From Parus major (Eukaryota > Chordata > Aves > Passeriformes > Paridae), in the NCBI RefSeq assembly GCF_001522545.3, contig NC_031768.1, positions 95,855,669-95,919,668 on the forward strand: a stretch of 64,000 nucleotides of DNA, in the 5' to 3' direction. A program made the position numbers and the translations under genes. The notes under the pieces were generated by a model. The model was not told where the DNA came from. It did no database searches and was given only the letters and a program-made list of their open reading frames with translations. Each line of letters opens with the position of its first letter. Positions within the stretch are counted from its first letter, which is position 1. Below, one piece after another: positions 13,046-26,322 of the stretch.

Positions 13046-13517
13046 GCACCTTCACCTAATCTCAATTTGAAAAATACCTGCATCCTCCTATATTAAAGAA
13101 ACTGTGGTCCTCATGTCAGGAATGTAATTTTCCTCTTCCCACAGATAAAATTCCCAAATTTCACTTTATTGTAGCCCATTGCAAGAGAAGAAAAGAATCT
13201 CTCAATTCATATGTACAGGGAAAATTTAAGTAAATGCCAAATGTCCACCCTACTGGACATGAGCCAGTCCAGAATTAAAGTGTGATTCTTGCAGTTCAGT
13301 TTCTGAAAAAGTACTGTGGTTCAGATGTTAAAAGAACACAGTAAATCTTAGATGAGTTGTTTTTGGGGGGAAAACATGTTTTTGAAATAGTGTGGTGATG
13401 AAACTGCAGGGTAATTCTGAGGGAAAGACACCAGGAATTTCCTTTGTCCAAACTCCTGCTGAAAGCAGAGTCACTCCAGAATTCAGATCAAGCTTATCAG
13501 GGCTTTATCCATTCAAA
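13046..13517. other. No gene recognised
   Basis: AT-rich sequence between the T/G tract and a decayed CR1. I see nothing further. Confidence 0.5.
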
Positions 13518-13660
13518 CTCCTTCAATACTTCCAAGGATGTAGCCTGCTCAGCCTCTCTCAGCAACCAGCTCCACAACCCGACTGTTCTCACTGGAAAAC
13601 ATTTTTTCTTATATCCAGGCTGATATCTGTCTCCTTTCACTAAATCCCCTGCCCCACTCA
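13518..13660 (-). mobile_element. Decayed CR1 3' fragment
   Basis: Read on the minus strand, the order of landmarks matches a CR1 3' UTR: a GGATATTAGGAAAAAT-like block (here ATATAAGAAAAAATG at about 13603-13617), the 'GAAC AGGCTGCCCAGGGA' area (here GCTGAGCAGGCTA near 13540) and a CATCCTTGGAAGTATTGAAG-type block (13520-13540). Divergence is high and both ends are unclear. This would be an old copy. Overlapping frames on both strands are not genes. Confidence 0.55.
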
Positions 13661-15598
13661 GCAATGGTTCCACGTTTTTCTTGTTCATCCTTTTGCTGCT
13701 AAGTGGCACAGAAGCTTCTATTGTTTTCCTTGATATCCCTCACAAATATCAACTCCAGCTGAGCACTGCTTTTCTAACACCATGCCTACCCACCCAGACA
13801 AAATTTCTCAATCCCTCCTTCAAACCCCTTCTTGCTGTCCACCTTCTGAATTCTGCCTTTTGCTTTGCCTGGTCATCTCATGGCCATGGATAGGGAAAAG
13901 GGTCAGGGAGAAAGAATGGATTGGACAATAATCAAAAATCAGGAATAGCAAAAAAAACAAAGTTCCTCTAAGCATAAAGAAATTCTCTGTGTTTTATATT
14001 CTGGGTATCTTACTTCACACTCTGGAGCCTGATTTCCTGAAATGCTGAGTATTCCAGCTGCAACTGAGCTCAACAGGACCTGAACTCTGCTTTAACAGAT
14101 AAAACTGAGCACACTGGAAAAATCTGGCCATAGGTGCCTCAGACTGAAAAAAGAGAATTTTGTCTGTGAATCTGTAAAATAGGGCTAATAATATCTCTCA
14201 TTCTCACAAGGGTCTTGTATAAATAAATGCATTCATTGCAAAGTGCTCAGATACCACAGAGATGAGCTCAATAGAAAAGCCCAGGAGGCGACTGAAAATT
14301 CTGTCTTTAGAGAAGGGTTTGAATAGTGTGCAGCAAATTGAGTCCTCTCATCTGTGTAATATGGAGTAAACAAGAGACTGAATAACTGCTGATTAAGTGA
14401 GCAGCATCCATCCTGCATGATGAATGAGGTATGGTCCTTTGGAAAAAATCTATATGCAACTGAGTCATTAAAAACCCTGCCATGATACATAGACACAGTG
14501 GAGTGGACATTTATCTCCTGATAATCATTGTAATTCTGACACTTCCTGATTTTTTGGTAAAGCTACTCTGCAATCTTAAAACTGTTCTTTTAACATAATT
14601 TCTGCACACACTTTTACTTATGTTTATTTAAAATATTGTGGTTTAATACAGCTTCAGACCAGTCTATTTTTGGCATACAGACTTATTCCAATAATTTTGA
14701 GAAATCAAGGAATACTGTCACAGCTTACATTTTCTATTTGTTGCACTAGGTCCTCCTAGTGTACACAAATCCTTCTAGCCTATCAGTGACTGAAAATTAG
14801 TTTCTTCTGAGGTCTGGTAGTTTCCATATTTAATCCATTGCATCAATAATTGCATTACAAATGTGTGTGTTAAATGTGTATCTCGCATAAAACAGGAAAT
14901 CCCATTACTTAGGGAAGAGATATTCATGTCTGCATACACAGAAAAATCCTGGATGATGTGTTTGTCATAAACACTTGTAATGAGAAAGGAAAATTGGGTT
15001 GTGGGCTGCTAGAAGGAGTTTAAATAAATTGCTTTATTGCTATAGAAAATTTCAAAAATAAGATGCTTTCTAAAGCAAGGTGCAGTACTGATCTCAGAAA
15101 GTAATTTTGTTTCCTTTAAGCCAAAAGATATATATTTTTTTACTTCCATTCCAGTTTGGTCAGGCAGCCACATTCAAAATGTGTCTTACTATAGAAACAG
15201 AGTAATTTTTGGGTTACTTGCAGTCTGGCTAGGCTTAATATTAGCTTTTGTTTGAAATAGCACTGTACTATCCTTCTACAACTTTCTCTTAAAAGACAAC
15301 CCACTGCAGGGGATTTACCCATCAGTTCTTGGGGCAGCTGCTCGAAGCACCTCAGCCAGTTTGCAGCAAGACTTTTCACCCATTCCTATTCATAGCTGCC
15401 AAAATTCAGCGGTCCTTGTTCTGTTTACCACTTGGGAACAAGGCAAACACACTGCCAAACCTGCAGGAGAGCACACTACTGCACCTGAGAACTAGCTTCA
15501 GGCTCCACCAAAACCCTTCCAGAAAGATTTGAAAAACCAGCCCCTAGTGTCTGCTGCTGCTGGCAATTGCCACATCATTAAAGCAAATTGATTTTGAC
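13661..15598. other. No gene recognised
   Basis: AT-rich unique-looking DNA. The overlapping frames at 14233-14510 (-) have no coding signature. Confidence 0.5.
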
Positions 15599-15659
15599 AA
15601 AAAAACAAAACAAAACAATACAAAACAAAAAAGCCAAAACAAACAAACAAACAAAAAGC
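15599..15659. repeat. (CAAA)n low-complexity tract
   Basis: About 60 bp of CAAA and CAAAA units, ending with three perfect CAAA copies. Confidence 0.9.
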
Positions 15660-17129
15660 AGAAGCATGATTACATGAAGGTAAAATGTCTGAAGACACAA
15701 ATAAGTGTCATCTACAAGAAGGGCTTTAAAGTTCATACCCGGTCAAATCTAGCATAAAAAAGAGCAGATGGTATGTCAGCACCAGAAACAGCAGCAATAT
15801 TTTGGGATTAACCTGGCTTTTCTGTAACCAACAAAGTGCAGGGATTATCAGCTTTCAAGATTTTGTTTTCCTTCCTGTGCTTTAGTGTCACACAATTTCA
15901 CAGCAGCTACATATGGCAGACAATGCTGCTATTCCTCCCTTGGATTTGATACTGGAACGTTATTGGAAAATTCAAGAAAGAGCTGAATATGGCTGTCACC
16001 CTAGGACAATGGCTTAAGCTTTCCACACCATCCTTGTTATCAGACCAAGAACTTGTGCAGGCACATGGGGGAAACAAAAATTACACTGATGGGGGAACAA
16101 GTATATTAATATTTTGCTGTCCTGTAACTTTTGTTCCTTGGGAGGTTTTAAGGATCTTGCCACACATTTACTGTCAGGTTGAAGTCCTGCTGATCTCTAC
16201 TCTCTCATTGTCCACTCTGTCAACTCCTGAAAGCTGCTGTCCCTGTAGCTGAGGTGACTGGGTGGATTTTGAGCCACCCCTTGACCATCACATTGTGTGG
16301 GGCTGTATGTTGCCATGAATCAAAACAGATTGAAATCTCCTTTAATAAGCCTGGCAGTTAACTGCACGGATTTAGGAGAAGTCCCAGAGTCCATATTGTG
16401 GGGGCAGACGTTTCCCAGAAATGAGCAAGGCAGGAGCTAGAGAGGGAAACTGACAGTTCAATCTGTTTCTGAATGTACATCAAAGTCTTTGGTGGAATAT
16501 GATGGAAACATAAAAAAGAGATGAGGAACCTACACAGAATAATAAGATTCATGTGATAACTCAAGACTAATATAACCTAACCTACAAGATCCCATCTCTC
16601 CCAAGAATTATGTCACTTTTCCCAATGACACGAATCACATAAGAAATCATTGCTTTTGTGAACAAGGAAATGTCATTTAAATCTAAGCATTTAGCCTGTT
16701 GAGAGGAGCTTCCTAGGGACTGGTAGAAATTAAAACGAGGATAAAAGTGTTGAAGGATTTTGTTTCATTAAAACTACAATTTATACTGGATAGTATAAAT
16801 ATTAATTTCCAATATTAAATTGGAAATTTAAACAACAAACAAGAGACAAACCAAGGAAGTGAACCGACCCCAGATAACATCTTTACCCAGTCCCTTGTCT
16901 TTAGTCTGGATCAAGGTGCAGAAAAAGAGGAGAAATATTTAAGCTAATAGGAGACAATTATAGCAGTCAAGCTTTTTCACACCCACCTTTCATTCCCTTC
17001 CTGAAATGTATTTGCCACCCAGACAATAGCAGGCAAGATATGCCATCCATTGTTTCAGTAATAATAAAGGTGGGTGGAACAGGGGCTGCTCACATGATCC
17101 CATGACAGAGAAAAATTCCCTGTCACTAC
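15660..17129. other. No gene recognised; contains a small perfect inverted repeat
   Basis: AT-rich sequence. Positions 16804-16813 and 16819-16828 form a 10-bp perfect inverted repeat (AATTTCCAAT ... ATTGGAAATT) around a 5-base loop. In such AT-rich DNA this may be chance. Confidence 0.5.
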
Positions 17130-17820
17130 AGTGTGCTGGAAACCTTATGTCTCACAACCTGTCTTGTGCCATCCCTTCCTGCAGCCTCTCCCAGGTGGGG
17201 GGAAGTGGGCTCCCACTAGGGCAGCCCTGAAATTTGGACAGGGAGCAAGGCTCTCTCTGAGGCTTGTGGATGTGTTTCTAAGGCCAAATCCCCTCCTGCT
17301 TCCAGGTGCAGACTGCTCTCCTCCATGCTGGTTTGAAACCTTCAGCATGAGACCGTTCTCTCCCAAACATAATCCTGAGATGTGAAGATACTTTAAACTC
17401 TGCAGTCCTTTCCATGATCCAGGATCCCCTGGGCTTAGCTGAAAAGGGATGAGAATCTCCCAACTGGAGCTTGCACATCTCCAAATTCCACACGGGGTTT
17501 GCTGTAATTTGTAATCATCGCTAGCGCACCAAGGCAATGCCTGAGCCTGACAGCCCTTTAGCCACATCCCACTGCCTGGGCTGAAGCAAGAAGCCCCTGT
17601 TTGCACTGCAAGGACAGCTTTGGAGGGCTGGGGACCACTGATAGACAGCCACATCCTCTGCTGCTGGGGCACCCAACCACTTGGGGAAGCTGTGCGCTGA
17701 CCAGGCTGCGCTATCGCCGAGAGCAGCCCACCTGCCAGGAACAGTTCTGTGTACCTTAGCACAGGCTGCTGAGAATTGTGCCAGGGAAACCTTGGAATCG
17801 TGAGGGAAGGCAGCAAAAAT
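17130..17820. other. GC-richer patch with the longest open frame; not called as a gene
   Basis: This 690-bp patch is visibly richer in G and C than its surroundings. It contains a minus-strand frame of 223 codons (17145-17816), the longest in the window. The translation is rich in Ser, Gly, Pro, Cys and Trp and shows no domain, repeat or signal sequence that I recognise. Stop codons are simply rarer in GC-rich DNA. There are only a few CpG dinucleotides, mostly near 17516-17530 and 17690-17720, so it is not a clear CpG island. I keep it as unexplained compositional structure. Confidence 0.5.
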
Positions 17821-19518
17821 CTGTAGAATAATGCATAGATGTATTCAGCTTTGTTTTCTCAAGCTGTATATTCTCCTGCCCTATGAAATCTAGGCAATGG
17901 AAAGAAACTGGTGACCACTAGAGAGAGGTTTTTTAAAAGTGCATATATCTTAGAAAAGCCTAAGTACTCCCATTGACATCTTACTCTAAAAACCTGCACT
18001 CTTTCTCCCCTGGCACAGTAGAGGGTTGGAACAAGCAATCCTCTTATCAGATATATTAATTCTAAAATAAGGAACACATATAGCTATAGAATTGAATACG
18101 GTTATTGGAATGGGAAATGGCACTTCTAGAAATTACATATCTTTGTTGTTGCCAGTCTGTAATACAAAATTGCATCTGGAACCCCTGTTTTTGTGGCAAT
18201 GTCTAAAAGGAAATTTTATTTCTGTGATAATGAGAGACAAAGCCATGTAGTTTGCAAGATGCTTCATATTTTGCATTCCCTGTGCAGAAGTTGCTTTTAG
18301 AAGGCACTTCACCTATACCAAATGCTGCCACAGAGCAACAGCATAATGGAAATTTTACGTTCTCTGCCCTTTGCAGGACCTTTCTGGCTTCTCAGCACAC
18401 AGTTCAGTAAGCAAAGATACAAACTAATAACAAAAGAGAAAATGCTTTTATTTATTTTTCTCTGATCTCTAAGGTGTCAGTGACACTCAGAACATACTTC
18501 CCAAATGAATAATTTCAGTCTTTATGCCTCATTCAATTTCAGTTTGCACACTGCATTTTATCCAGCTCGGGCTCTGTCAGTATAATGCAAAAGATAGCCA
18601 TTCAAGATACTCGGTTTCTATTCTCCATATATGTAACTTTGGCCAGAATTCAAGCCCAGAGACATAACAGAGGCTTTTGTGCAGATATTTTTGGCTGATA
18701 TTAGGAACTGCTACAATAAAGAGGGATGGAAGCCATCTGCAGAAAACATACACACACAGACAAAAGCAGTTTTACTGGTCAAGGAATCCAGGATCAATGC
18801 TTTGCTTCAGCTCTGGATGTTATCAGAGCTATGCAGGAGCCAGAATTTCTGTCTCAGAGGCAGTCCAGGATTTTGAATCTTTCCATATTAGATCAGAACA
18901 GAATGTTTATTTTCAGAATCTTCCCTAAAAATGTTTCTAATTAAAATGTTACTTTCTGTTTTGACATTTGTCAGTTATAATTTTTCATTTAAAAGGAAAA
19001 TTTGCAGTGAAAACCACTCCAAAATGGAGCCAAGGGGTTCCAGTCTGATCAGCTTGTCATTTCAAAACATTAGAGAAATGATGCCTTACAGAAAGTGAGA
19101 AGGTGGCTTCATTACTTTCCATTTTGTTCAAAGTGAAATATCATTATAATCAATATTTCCTGCAAAATGTCCCAGTTATAACAAGCTGATGCTATCAAAT
19201 ATAAAGCTGCTTCCACCAACCGTTTTTGACCATATTTGCTAAAAGTACTTATCTACACAGGAGGAATTCAGATACCTGATATCCTTTCTGTGCAATTGTT
19301 CTTGCTTCTGCCTCCCTCAGCCTCATTTCTTATTAAAGCCTCAGGAGGAAGCGAACTAGAAAAGCTGTAGGAGAGGGGAAAAAGACCAAGCAGGAGAAGT
19401 AACAGCTCACACAAAAGAAGGAAATGCCTTATTAGGGACACCACTAAAGCTAGCACCCTGTCCCTTGCATATTCCTCGCTCACAGTGAGCTGGGATGGCA
19501 AGTGCTGCCTTGGAGGCA
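17821..19518. other. No gene recognised
   Basis: AT-rich unique-looking sequence. Three overlapping plus-strand frames near 18677-18944 do not look coding. Confidence 0.5.
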
Positions 19519-19571
19519 TGAGCTGAGCTGAGCTGATCTGGAAAGCTGAGCCAAACTAAGCTGAGCTGAGT
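19519..19571. repeat. Short imperfect (GAGCT)n cluster
   Basis: AGCTGAGCTGAGCTGA at 19521-19536 and a second CTAAGCTGAGCTGAG at 19556-19570 flank a degenerate middle. It totals only about 50 bp. It recalls the pentamer of immunoglobulin switch regions but is far too small for one. Confidence 0.75.
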
Positions 19572-22500
19572 TTGTCGTCTCATTCATGCAGGCTATGTTC
19601 AAGGGCTCTGGAGCCAGTCTGGCAGAGCCCTGAACTTGGTTCAAATGAAATATTTAGTAGGAGAGCCAGGAGGATCATCTCTGCACCAGGCACAGACTCT
19701 GGCATTTAGCTCACCGCTGTGCTCGCTGTGCTCTGCCAGAAGTGGAAGCAGAGGCACGGTGCTGATAACACATCCCGCAGGACATGTCCAGCCAGGCTCC
19801 CTGAGACATGGCAGGGAGGCCCTTCCCTGGCAAGAGGCATCAGCTTTCAGCTCAACAAGGGCTCTCCCAGCTGCCTCACAGTAATTCTGTCAGCTTCTCT
19901 CTGCCCAGCATCACCAGCAGCAATGCTGAAAGGGTCAGAGGTTGAGAAAATGCTGTTTAAAATTGAAATGCAGGCTCAAGCCCTCACAGGAATCATGGGG
20001 GGGAAATAGGCACTACAAAATGCCCCACAAAAAAGAAAACATGCTGAAGTGGTCCACCTGCATATTTAGAACTGGAAAATTAGTATAGGCAAAAAACCCA
20101 AAGTATTACTTTTAGAAGCAATTATTTACAGAATTATTTATGTCCTAGCAAAGCAAAAGACTTAGTCTCTCTCTAAATCTTGAGGATTTATGCACATCTT
20201 GCCTTTTGCCACTTTGTAACCTCCTTCCTGGCCAGGCTGCCCTGAGGGGCTGGAGAGCTCAAGGGTCTAGAGGACCAAGTCCAGCACTTCTTTCCTTGCC
20301 CATGGTGCAAGCTCTGCCTGCCTCTGTGTCCAGTTGTGTACATCTGGATGGAGACTTAAGTCATGGCTGGATGGCAGTGAGTTTGTAGCTGCTTCCAGGC
20401 TTCTCTCCCTTTTCCTCCCGCTGCAGGAGGACTCCATAGTGTGGTTCCTATATGCAGTACCATTTTTCCATCAGCTGCAGTGAGGTGATGCCAGCTCGGT
20501 GGCACATCTTGCTGCAGCAGTGCTTGTCTACAGCAGAGCAGCACTGGCAGTTTGATTCAGACCCTTACCATGTAATTACTGTTTATGTTTTGCAACTCTG
20601 TGAGTTGGTGCTGCTCTATAGTGAACTTTGAGAAATTCAGGGCAGACTTACAATTTTTTTCAACTGAAGATCCCACAGTCAGGATTTGAGGTTTGGCATT
20701 GCACTGCACAAGGGCAGTCTGACCTTAACTCTCAATTCATGCCACAAGTGCGTCAGCCTTTCAAAGCAGGGTCTCTCTGGTGTTCATTCAGAGCATGCTT
20801 AGTGCTTCTTGGGAGGATAAAAAGAGCAAATTGTCAGCAAAATGGAGAATCCAGTGCAATATTGTCTTTGGCTTTCTTTACTTTCAAATGAAATACTTCT
20901 GCTTCCTTTTAAAACAAAACACGAAGACTGTTTCCTCCCTGTTTGGGTTTGTTTTACAGTGTTTCAGCTCAGACTGGGACTTGTATGGTATATTCTTAAT
21001 ACAATTTATTATTAGGAGTTAATAGTGGAAGCACAGATACTTTGGGGAATAAGATCACTACAATTAAGAATAAGAGGAGCCTACACAATAAAATGAAACC
21101 TTACATTGCTTAAACAGTTTTAATAATAACTACTGAGTTTCCACTCATTAAGTAATCTGCATCAGAGAGATGGTCAAAGAAAATACATTCAGGGAAAAAC
21201 AGAAAAATAAAATAAATGGAGCAATAAATGGAGAATGAGGTCACACTTCTTTCCAAATATGCAAATAGATAAACATCAGAACAATAGATTTTCTTCTATT
21301 CTGTTCACAAAGGTGCAGTTTCCTTATCTGAGATCATTGTGAGGATAGTAAGAGCACAAAACTTAATACAAAATCTCCCAGAGAAGACAAATTTGGCCAG
21401 GCTGGCTTTATTGTACTAGAACCCTTTGCATACCTACACATATACACAATATATGTGTGTGCACAGGTAAAACAAACTACACTTATTTTTCACTCTACTT
21501 GCTGTTCCCTTTATACAGAAATAATTACACAGAAGAGATGGGAAAACAATAATTTCTTTCTTTTTCCTAATGGGATGTATTAGTGTGTATGTATATGTAT
21601 AGGGATGTTGTCTGTGTGACATGCAGAATTACTTCTAGAGACCTACTTCAGTCCTCAAGTAGCTTTCATGTGTCATCTTACCTGTGGTGATGATAAGCAA
21701 GTCCATATTTCTTTGCAAATCTAACAGTAGTAACTGCTGTCAGTAATTAAACCCCAGACAGAAAGAACATCCATCTCCTGCAGCACTGAACACTCATTTT
21801 CCCCCTCTAATATTAATGCCTCTCTCACCAGTCCCACACAGCCTACAAGTAGAAAAATAAATTATCTCCCTCCAAACATATCAACCATCTACTGTGGTTT
21901 GGCAAGGAGGTCTGAAACCATGTTGTTGTGGGAGGTATTTGATAGAGGATTGTACTCCCAGGCTTTTCTTTTGGCTGACAATCCTTCAAAACCTGAACCA
22001 TGAGCCGGCTGATTGGAGCTTTCACTTTCCTTCCCAGCTACTCTCCACTCCATTGTCATCCTACTCAGAATAGAAAACTCTTTGCAAGCTTTGTCCAAGT
22101 TTACTGCAGTCCTGGGTCTCTTTCCTCTTGGTTTGGAGGGCATGGTTTAGACATTGAACCTGTATGGAACAAAACTCCAGCAGCATCACATAAGAAGGTT
22201 GCTAGAGGTGACAGAAGGTTTTACAGCCAAGGTATTTCCATGATCTTGGGTGAGCCTGCCAAGGGAGCAGAATCTTCTGTCCCAAGTAAAGAACAGGGAA
22301 TTGCATGACCATGCATGCTCAGCACTTCTCACAACTGAAGTCTAAGGTGCTTTGTTTTTGTTAAAACCTGTCCAGGCAGAAGCAGAGCCTTCTCTGCATG
22401 ACATACACCTCAGGATAGCATCATTCACTGCCTCTGAGCATGGGGGTAAAAGAGCACTGAGAATGGCCTGGCCATTGGAAATCCTATCTTTTATTCATGG

Positions 22501-23759
22501 TTAGTTACAGCTTCTCCTCCACCTGTAATTTTGTCCAGGACCCAAGCAGTGAAGACAAGGTGACATGAGCTTTGCTGTGAGCTGGACAAAGTTTCCAGGA
22601 CACATTTAGTGCTGAGGTCTGGACTACCACATCTCCTCTGCATTTCCTCCTGTGCTAGCTAAATCAAAGTCTGAGCAAGTGCACCTGCCCATTCTGGGGT
22701 CATTCCTTAAGTTCCAACATATAAAATTCACAGAATTATGATCCCAAGCTTCCCATTTGGTTTAATGAGATGGGACAAATGGACCTTTCATTACACCCCT
22801 TCCATGCAAAGTTTACTTTAGAAATTTTTCATAGTGCATACCAAATTCATTCAGAGCCTGAAAAAGCATAACAAACAACCACACAGCAAACTTGTGGTTT
22901 TAAACCCTTTTAAAACCATGTTTAAATCTACACTGCCATCCAGATGCTAAAGGCAGGATTATTATCCACCCTTCTGCCTCCCTCATTACACTAGCTTTGC
23001 TAACAAGAGCAGGGAATCAAAGGAAGCTACAGTACAAAACAGCATGTCAAGCTTTTCAAAACAGAAAAGAAGTCTTTCAGATTTTTATTATATTTTACCA
23101 CCATTAACTAAATCTCTTTCTGAGACAGATGTATTTTATCATCCAATTTCTTTAATGAAGGGTTCAAATTCACAGATTGTGCTAGTGTCAGGGACTGGAA
23201 TGGGAACTTATGACTCTGTGTCTGTTTGACAAAAGCTAATTCATAGGAGTCATCTGTGTGGAAAAACAAATGCAATAGTATTCATAAAACATATTGTCCA
23301 TGAAGAAACTCATGGCAAATGTAGCCTGAATAAGTTTTCACCACTGCTGTTTCCTTAGAAATATACATCATTCCTTGAGAGGTACACGTGGTAAGTGATG
23401 CTGAGAGTTGCAGTGCAAATGCAGACTGGGTACCAACAGCTCTACCAAAATACATCCCCCAGATAAAAGAGAAGTTGTCATCCAGAAACATACAGTCAGT
23501 ATAGATACAAAAAAAAAATTGGTTTAATGAGGAAATCAGTTTCAGTAGAAAACAGTGATAAAAAATGAGCAAAAACATAGATACATATGTGGAAAATGTG
23601 TATTACATCATTCTGCGTTACTGAAGTAATGATACAGTCACAGGGGTAATAAAACGGTCAGAATGACCAAGAGGGGAGAATTGTGTTCAACTTTAAAATG
23701 TCAGTAGTGAAAAAGAGGCATAAAAATCTGAGCCTGAAGGGACCTACATAAATGAGTGC
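19572..23759. other. 4.2 kb without a recognised gene
   Basis: The left end (to about 20560) is somewhat GC-richer and the rest is AT-rich. A short imperfect CA/TA alternating tract lies at about 21437-21465. The frames 22000-22308 (+) and 21889-22143 (-) overlap on opposite strands and have no recognisable family. Confidence 0.45.
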
Positions 23760-24400
23760 TTGATATTTCATCCATATGCTTTTTTTTCTGTAGATATCTT
23801 TATCCTTTGTGCTAATTAAAATCTTCGTTTACATGTACTTTGTCTCCCTCTTTCTCTTTGCTACTTCACTCTGTTCTGTTTCTTCTCTTCTCATCATCTT
23901 TTATCTTCACAGATACCTTCTAATTAATTTTTTCCTTAAGGTAATTTTTTTTCTATCTAATGCAGAATTAATTGCCATTTGTTCTTTCTTCTTTTCCTGT
24001 CTTACCTTTTTTCTTTTTCTATTTTTCCCCAGTGTTTTTCAATACTTCTCTCTCTTTTTAGAGAACTCTTTTTCTACTCTCATGTTCCCATTTTGTGGCT
24101 CCCTGTGCTTACTCTCTCTCTACCTCACTTCACTCTCTTTCTTATCCTATATTCTTTATTACCAAACTTCTCACATAATCCCTTTCCATAGCCTCAGAAA
24201 TGCTGATCCCTGCCTCCTCTCAGACACACTCTCCTTTCTTGGCAGCCTTTTCTTCTCTAAACATGTAAAACTCTCTCCAAGGTATCCCTGTTTTGTCCCA
24301 GAACCTACTCCCAATTGCAAACTCCCTTTCCACCAAATTTACTCATGCTCAGACTTGTACTTTTCCCCACTGTCTAGAGACAGGAAAAGGTATTAAATGC
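23760..24400. other. Strand-asymmetric pyrimidine-rich block
   Basis: For about 640 bp the plus strand is dominated by T and C (TTTCTC, TTCTTC, CTCTCT words) with few G. The block contains a 195-codon plus frame (23809-24396) whose translation is almost all Phe, Leu, Ser, Tyr and Ile. Such a protein would look like a membrane protein, but the composition follows directly from T-rich codons. I infer a composition effect rather than a gene. A further pyrimidine-rich stretch lies at about 24955-25060. Confidence 0.7.
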
Positions 24401-26256
24401 CCTATCTTCTGCTATTTTAATTCCAGAATTCCAGAGCCAGGCTAGGTCCTTAGAACAGAAGATTTCCATTCTGATCATCTTAGCATGTGCTGCCTGGGCT
24501 ACAAGCTCCAGGGCTGTTAGTCAGGACATGAGGGCCATGTGCCTCTGTCTCCTCCTGAGGGACAGGCACTGATCCAATGCCACAGGAGCTGTGGATAGAC
24601 AGGTCCTACCTATGTTGCTGTGTCTATGAGTCTTATCATCCAAGCCCTTTGAAGGCCTCATAATCTTTGATAAACATTTCTTGGCCCAACAAGTCCACTA
24701 AAGGAGGACATCAGAAGTGGCAAAGTAATGAGAAGAATGAACAATGTGTCTTGGGCCATGCCAAGAGACTGTAAGAGAGCCAGGAACTGAGTTTACCTCT
24801 GCTACTTTGCCCTGCTGTCTTTTCTTAGCCTCCCATCCCAGGCCATTCAAACCTTTCCCAGCTCTCACTTCAAGGTCACTCCTGACCTTCAAACACAGAT
24901 AATGTTGCCTGCTTTTCTCAGAAGGACATGTAGCTCTACACTCCTCAAACACACAGACTCCTCTTCTTGTTCCTATATACCCTCCTCTTACAAGAACTCT
25001 TCCCTACCTCTTATCCTTTTCTGTATTCATATTCCTCCACATTTTTGAGTGCCACCCCAAAATCACTCACCCTTTCTCACCTCCAGGTTTCTCGTACTAA
25101 CTCTAGCATCTAGAAACTGCCCTGCCTAGTAAAGGGAGCTCAATATCAGGCCAAAAAGAAAAGCACAGCTTGTCCTAATCTTTTGGGCATTGTGACCTCA
25201 GTAAAATTGGACAGCTTTCTGGTAATTGCCACTTACAAGGAGAGGTGATTCAAAGGAAGAAGTGAAAAAAACTCACAAAAGTGGAGGGGATTTGGTTTTG
25301 AGTTTTTTTCTACTGACTTGGGTAAGGCTGAAAGCAGCAATATCACCAGGTTCAGGAAAAATACAAGGAAGATAGGAGCATCCCTGTGTCAATATCAGTA
25401 AATGCTACCTGTGCAGGCAGGTCAGGTCAGCACTCCCTGGCACCAGCATGCTCTCAGAATGACCTGTTCTTTTCTGCATGGCTTTCTGCACTATTTAAAT
25501 ATACATTCTTATGTAACACAGCACCATCGAGCCTGTGTTCAACCAGCTGCTTTGTAATCTAGAATCTGTTGAATAGTCAGTGTGCAATACTTTTGTGTAT
25601 TTTCTTGACCCTCCTCCACTCACTTACTTACCTTATGCAGATACTAGGAAGTGCTCAGCTGCTGAAAATATGTATGAAACCAAAGACCTGGAAATCCAAG
25701 GGAGTGATTAAGAAAATCTGTGACAGTTTCTAACACACCTTTATTACCTCAGTAATGAATTTTGATTGATTTGATGCAAGCAGGCAATTATGAGTGGTTT
25801 TAAATCAATTTACAGCTCAGAAATACCGGTGGAGTTGGCACGATGACAGAGCATCGCGGAACCACGTGAGGCAGCGGTGCCTGGGTGCACCACATGGTCA
25901 TGCTGATGTCTCACACTACATTTTTGGGTGGTGGCTGCTCCCTGCCAGCTGGCTGCAGGAACAGTTGCATGCAATCAGAAAGACCTATGTTTATTTTAAA
26001 TGTGAAAATAATCCTATTCCCACTTTTGTAATGCTGCTAGTTTCAAGCTTTGGGTGGATGTTCGGATAAGACAGGCATTTTAACTGGCTAGATAACACCA
26101 ACATTTGCTTTCCTTGCTGCTTTTCTCTCCTTGGTGCTTTGATCTGTAGAGGACTAGTTTGCTTAATTTTAAATACCAACAGTTAAATGATCACCATGGT
26201 TTCTGGCTAATAAAGATCTGAGTCAACCAACTGACTTTAGTATGTTGTTTCACATG
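24401..26256. other. No gene recognised
   Basis: Unique-looking DNA. A slightly CpG-richer spot lies at about 25820-25900. No exon or repeat was identified. Confidence 0.5.
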
Positions 26257-26322
26257 TCTTTTTTACATTTTTTTTGTCTCCCTTTTTTTTCTTTTTTTTT
26301 TTCTTTTTCTTTTTCCCCCCCC
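26257..26322. repeat. T/C homopyrimidine tract
   Basis: About 65 bp consist of T runs broken by C and a single G and A near the left end, ending in CCCCCCCC. Confidence 0.9.

Noticed and set aside
16804..16828. 10-bp inverted repeat as a transposon end or hairpin RNA
   Set aside because: Very AT-rich arms in AT-rich DNA. No flanking duplication or second copy was noticed.
17145..17816. 223-codon minus frame as a protein gene
   Set aside because: No domain, signal or family resemblance. Composition matches stop-poor GC-rich DNA and no splice or promoter context is visible.
19519..19571. GAGCT pentamers as an immunoglobulin switch region
   Set aside because: Only about 50 bp and degenerate. 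Real switch regions span kilobases and lie by constant-region exons, which are absent.
23809..24396. 195-codon hydrophobic frame as a membrane protein
   Set aside because: Hydrophobicity follows from T-rich codons in a pyrimidine-rich strand. A second overlapping frame looks the same.
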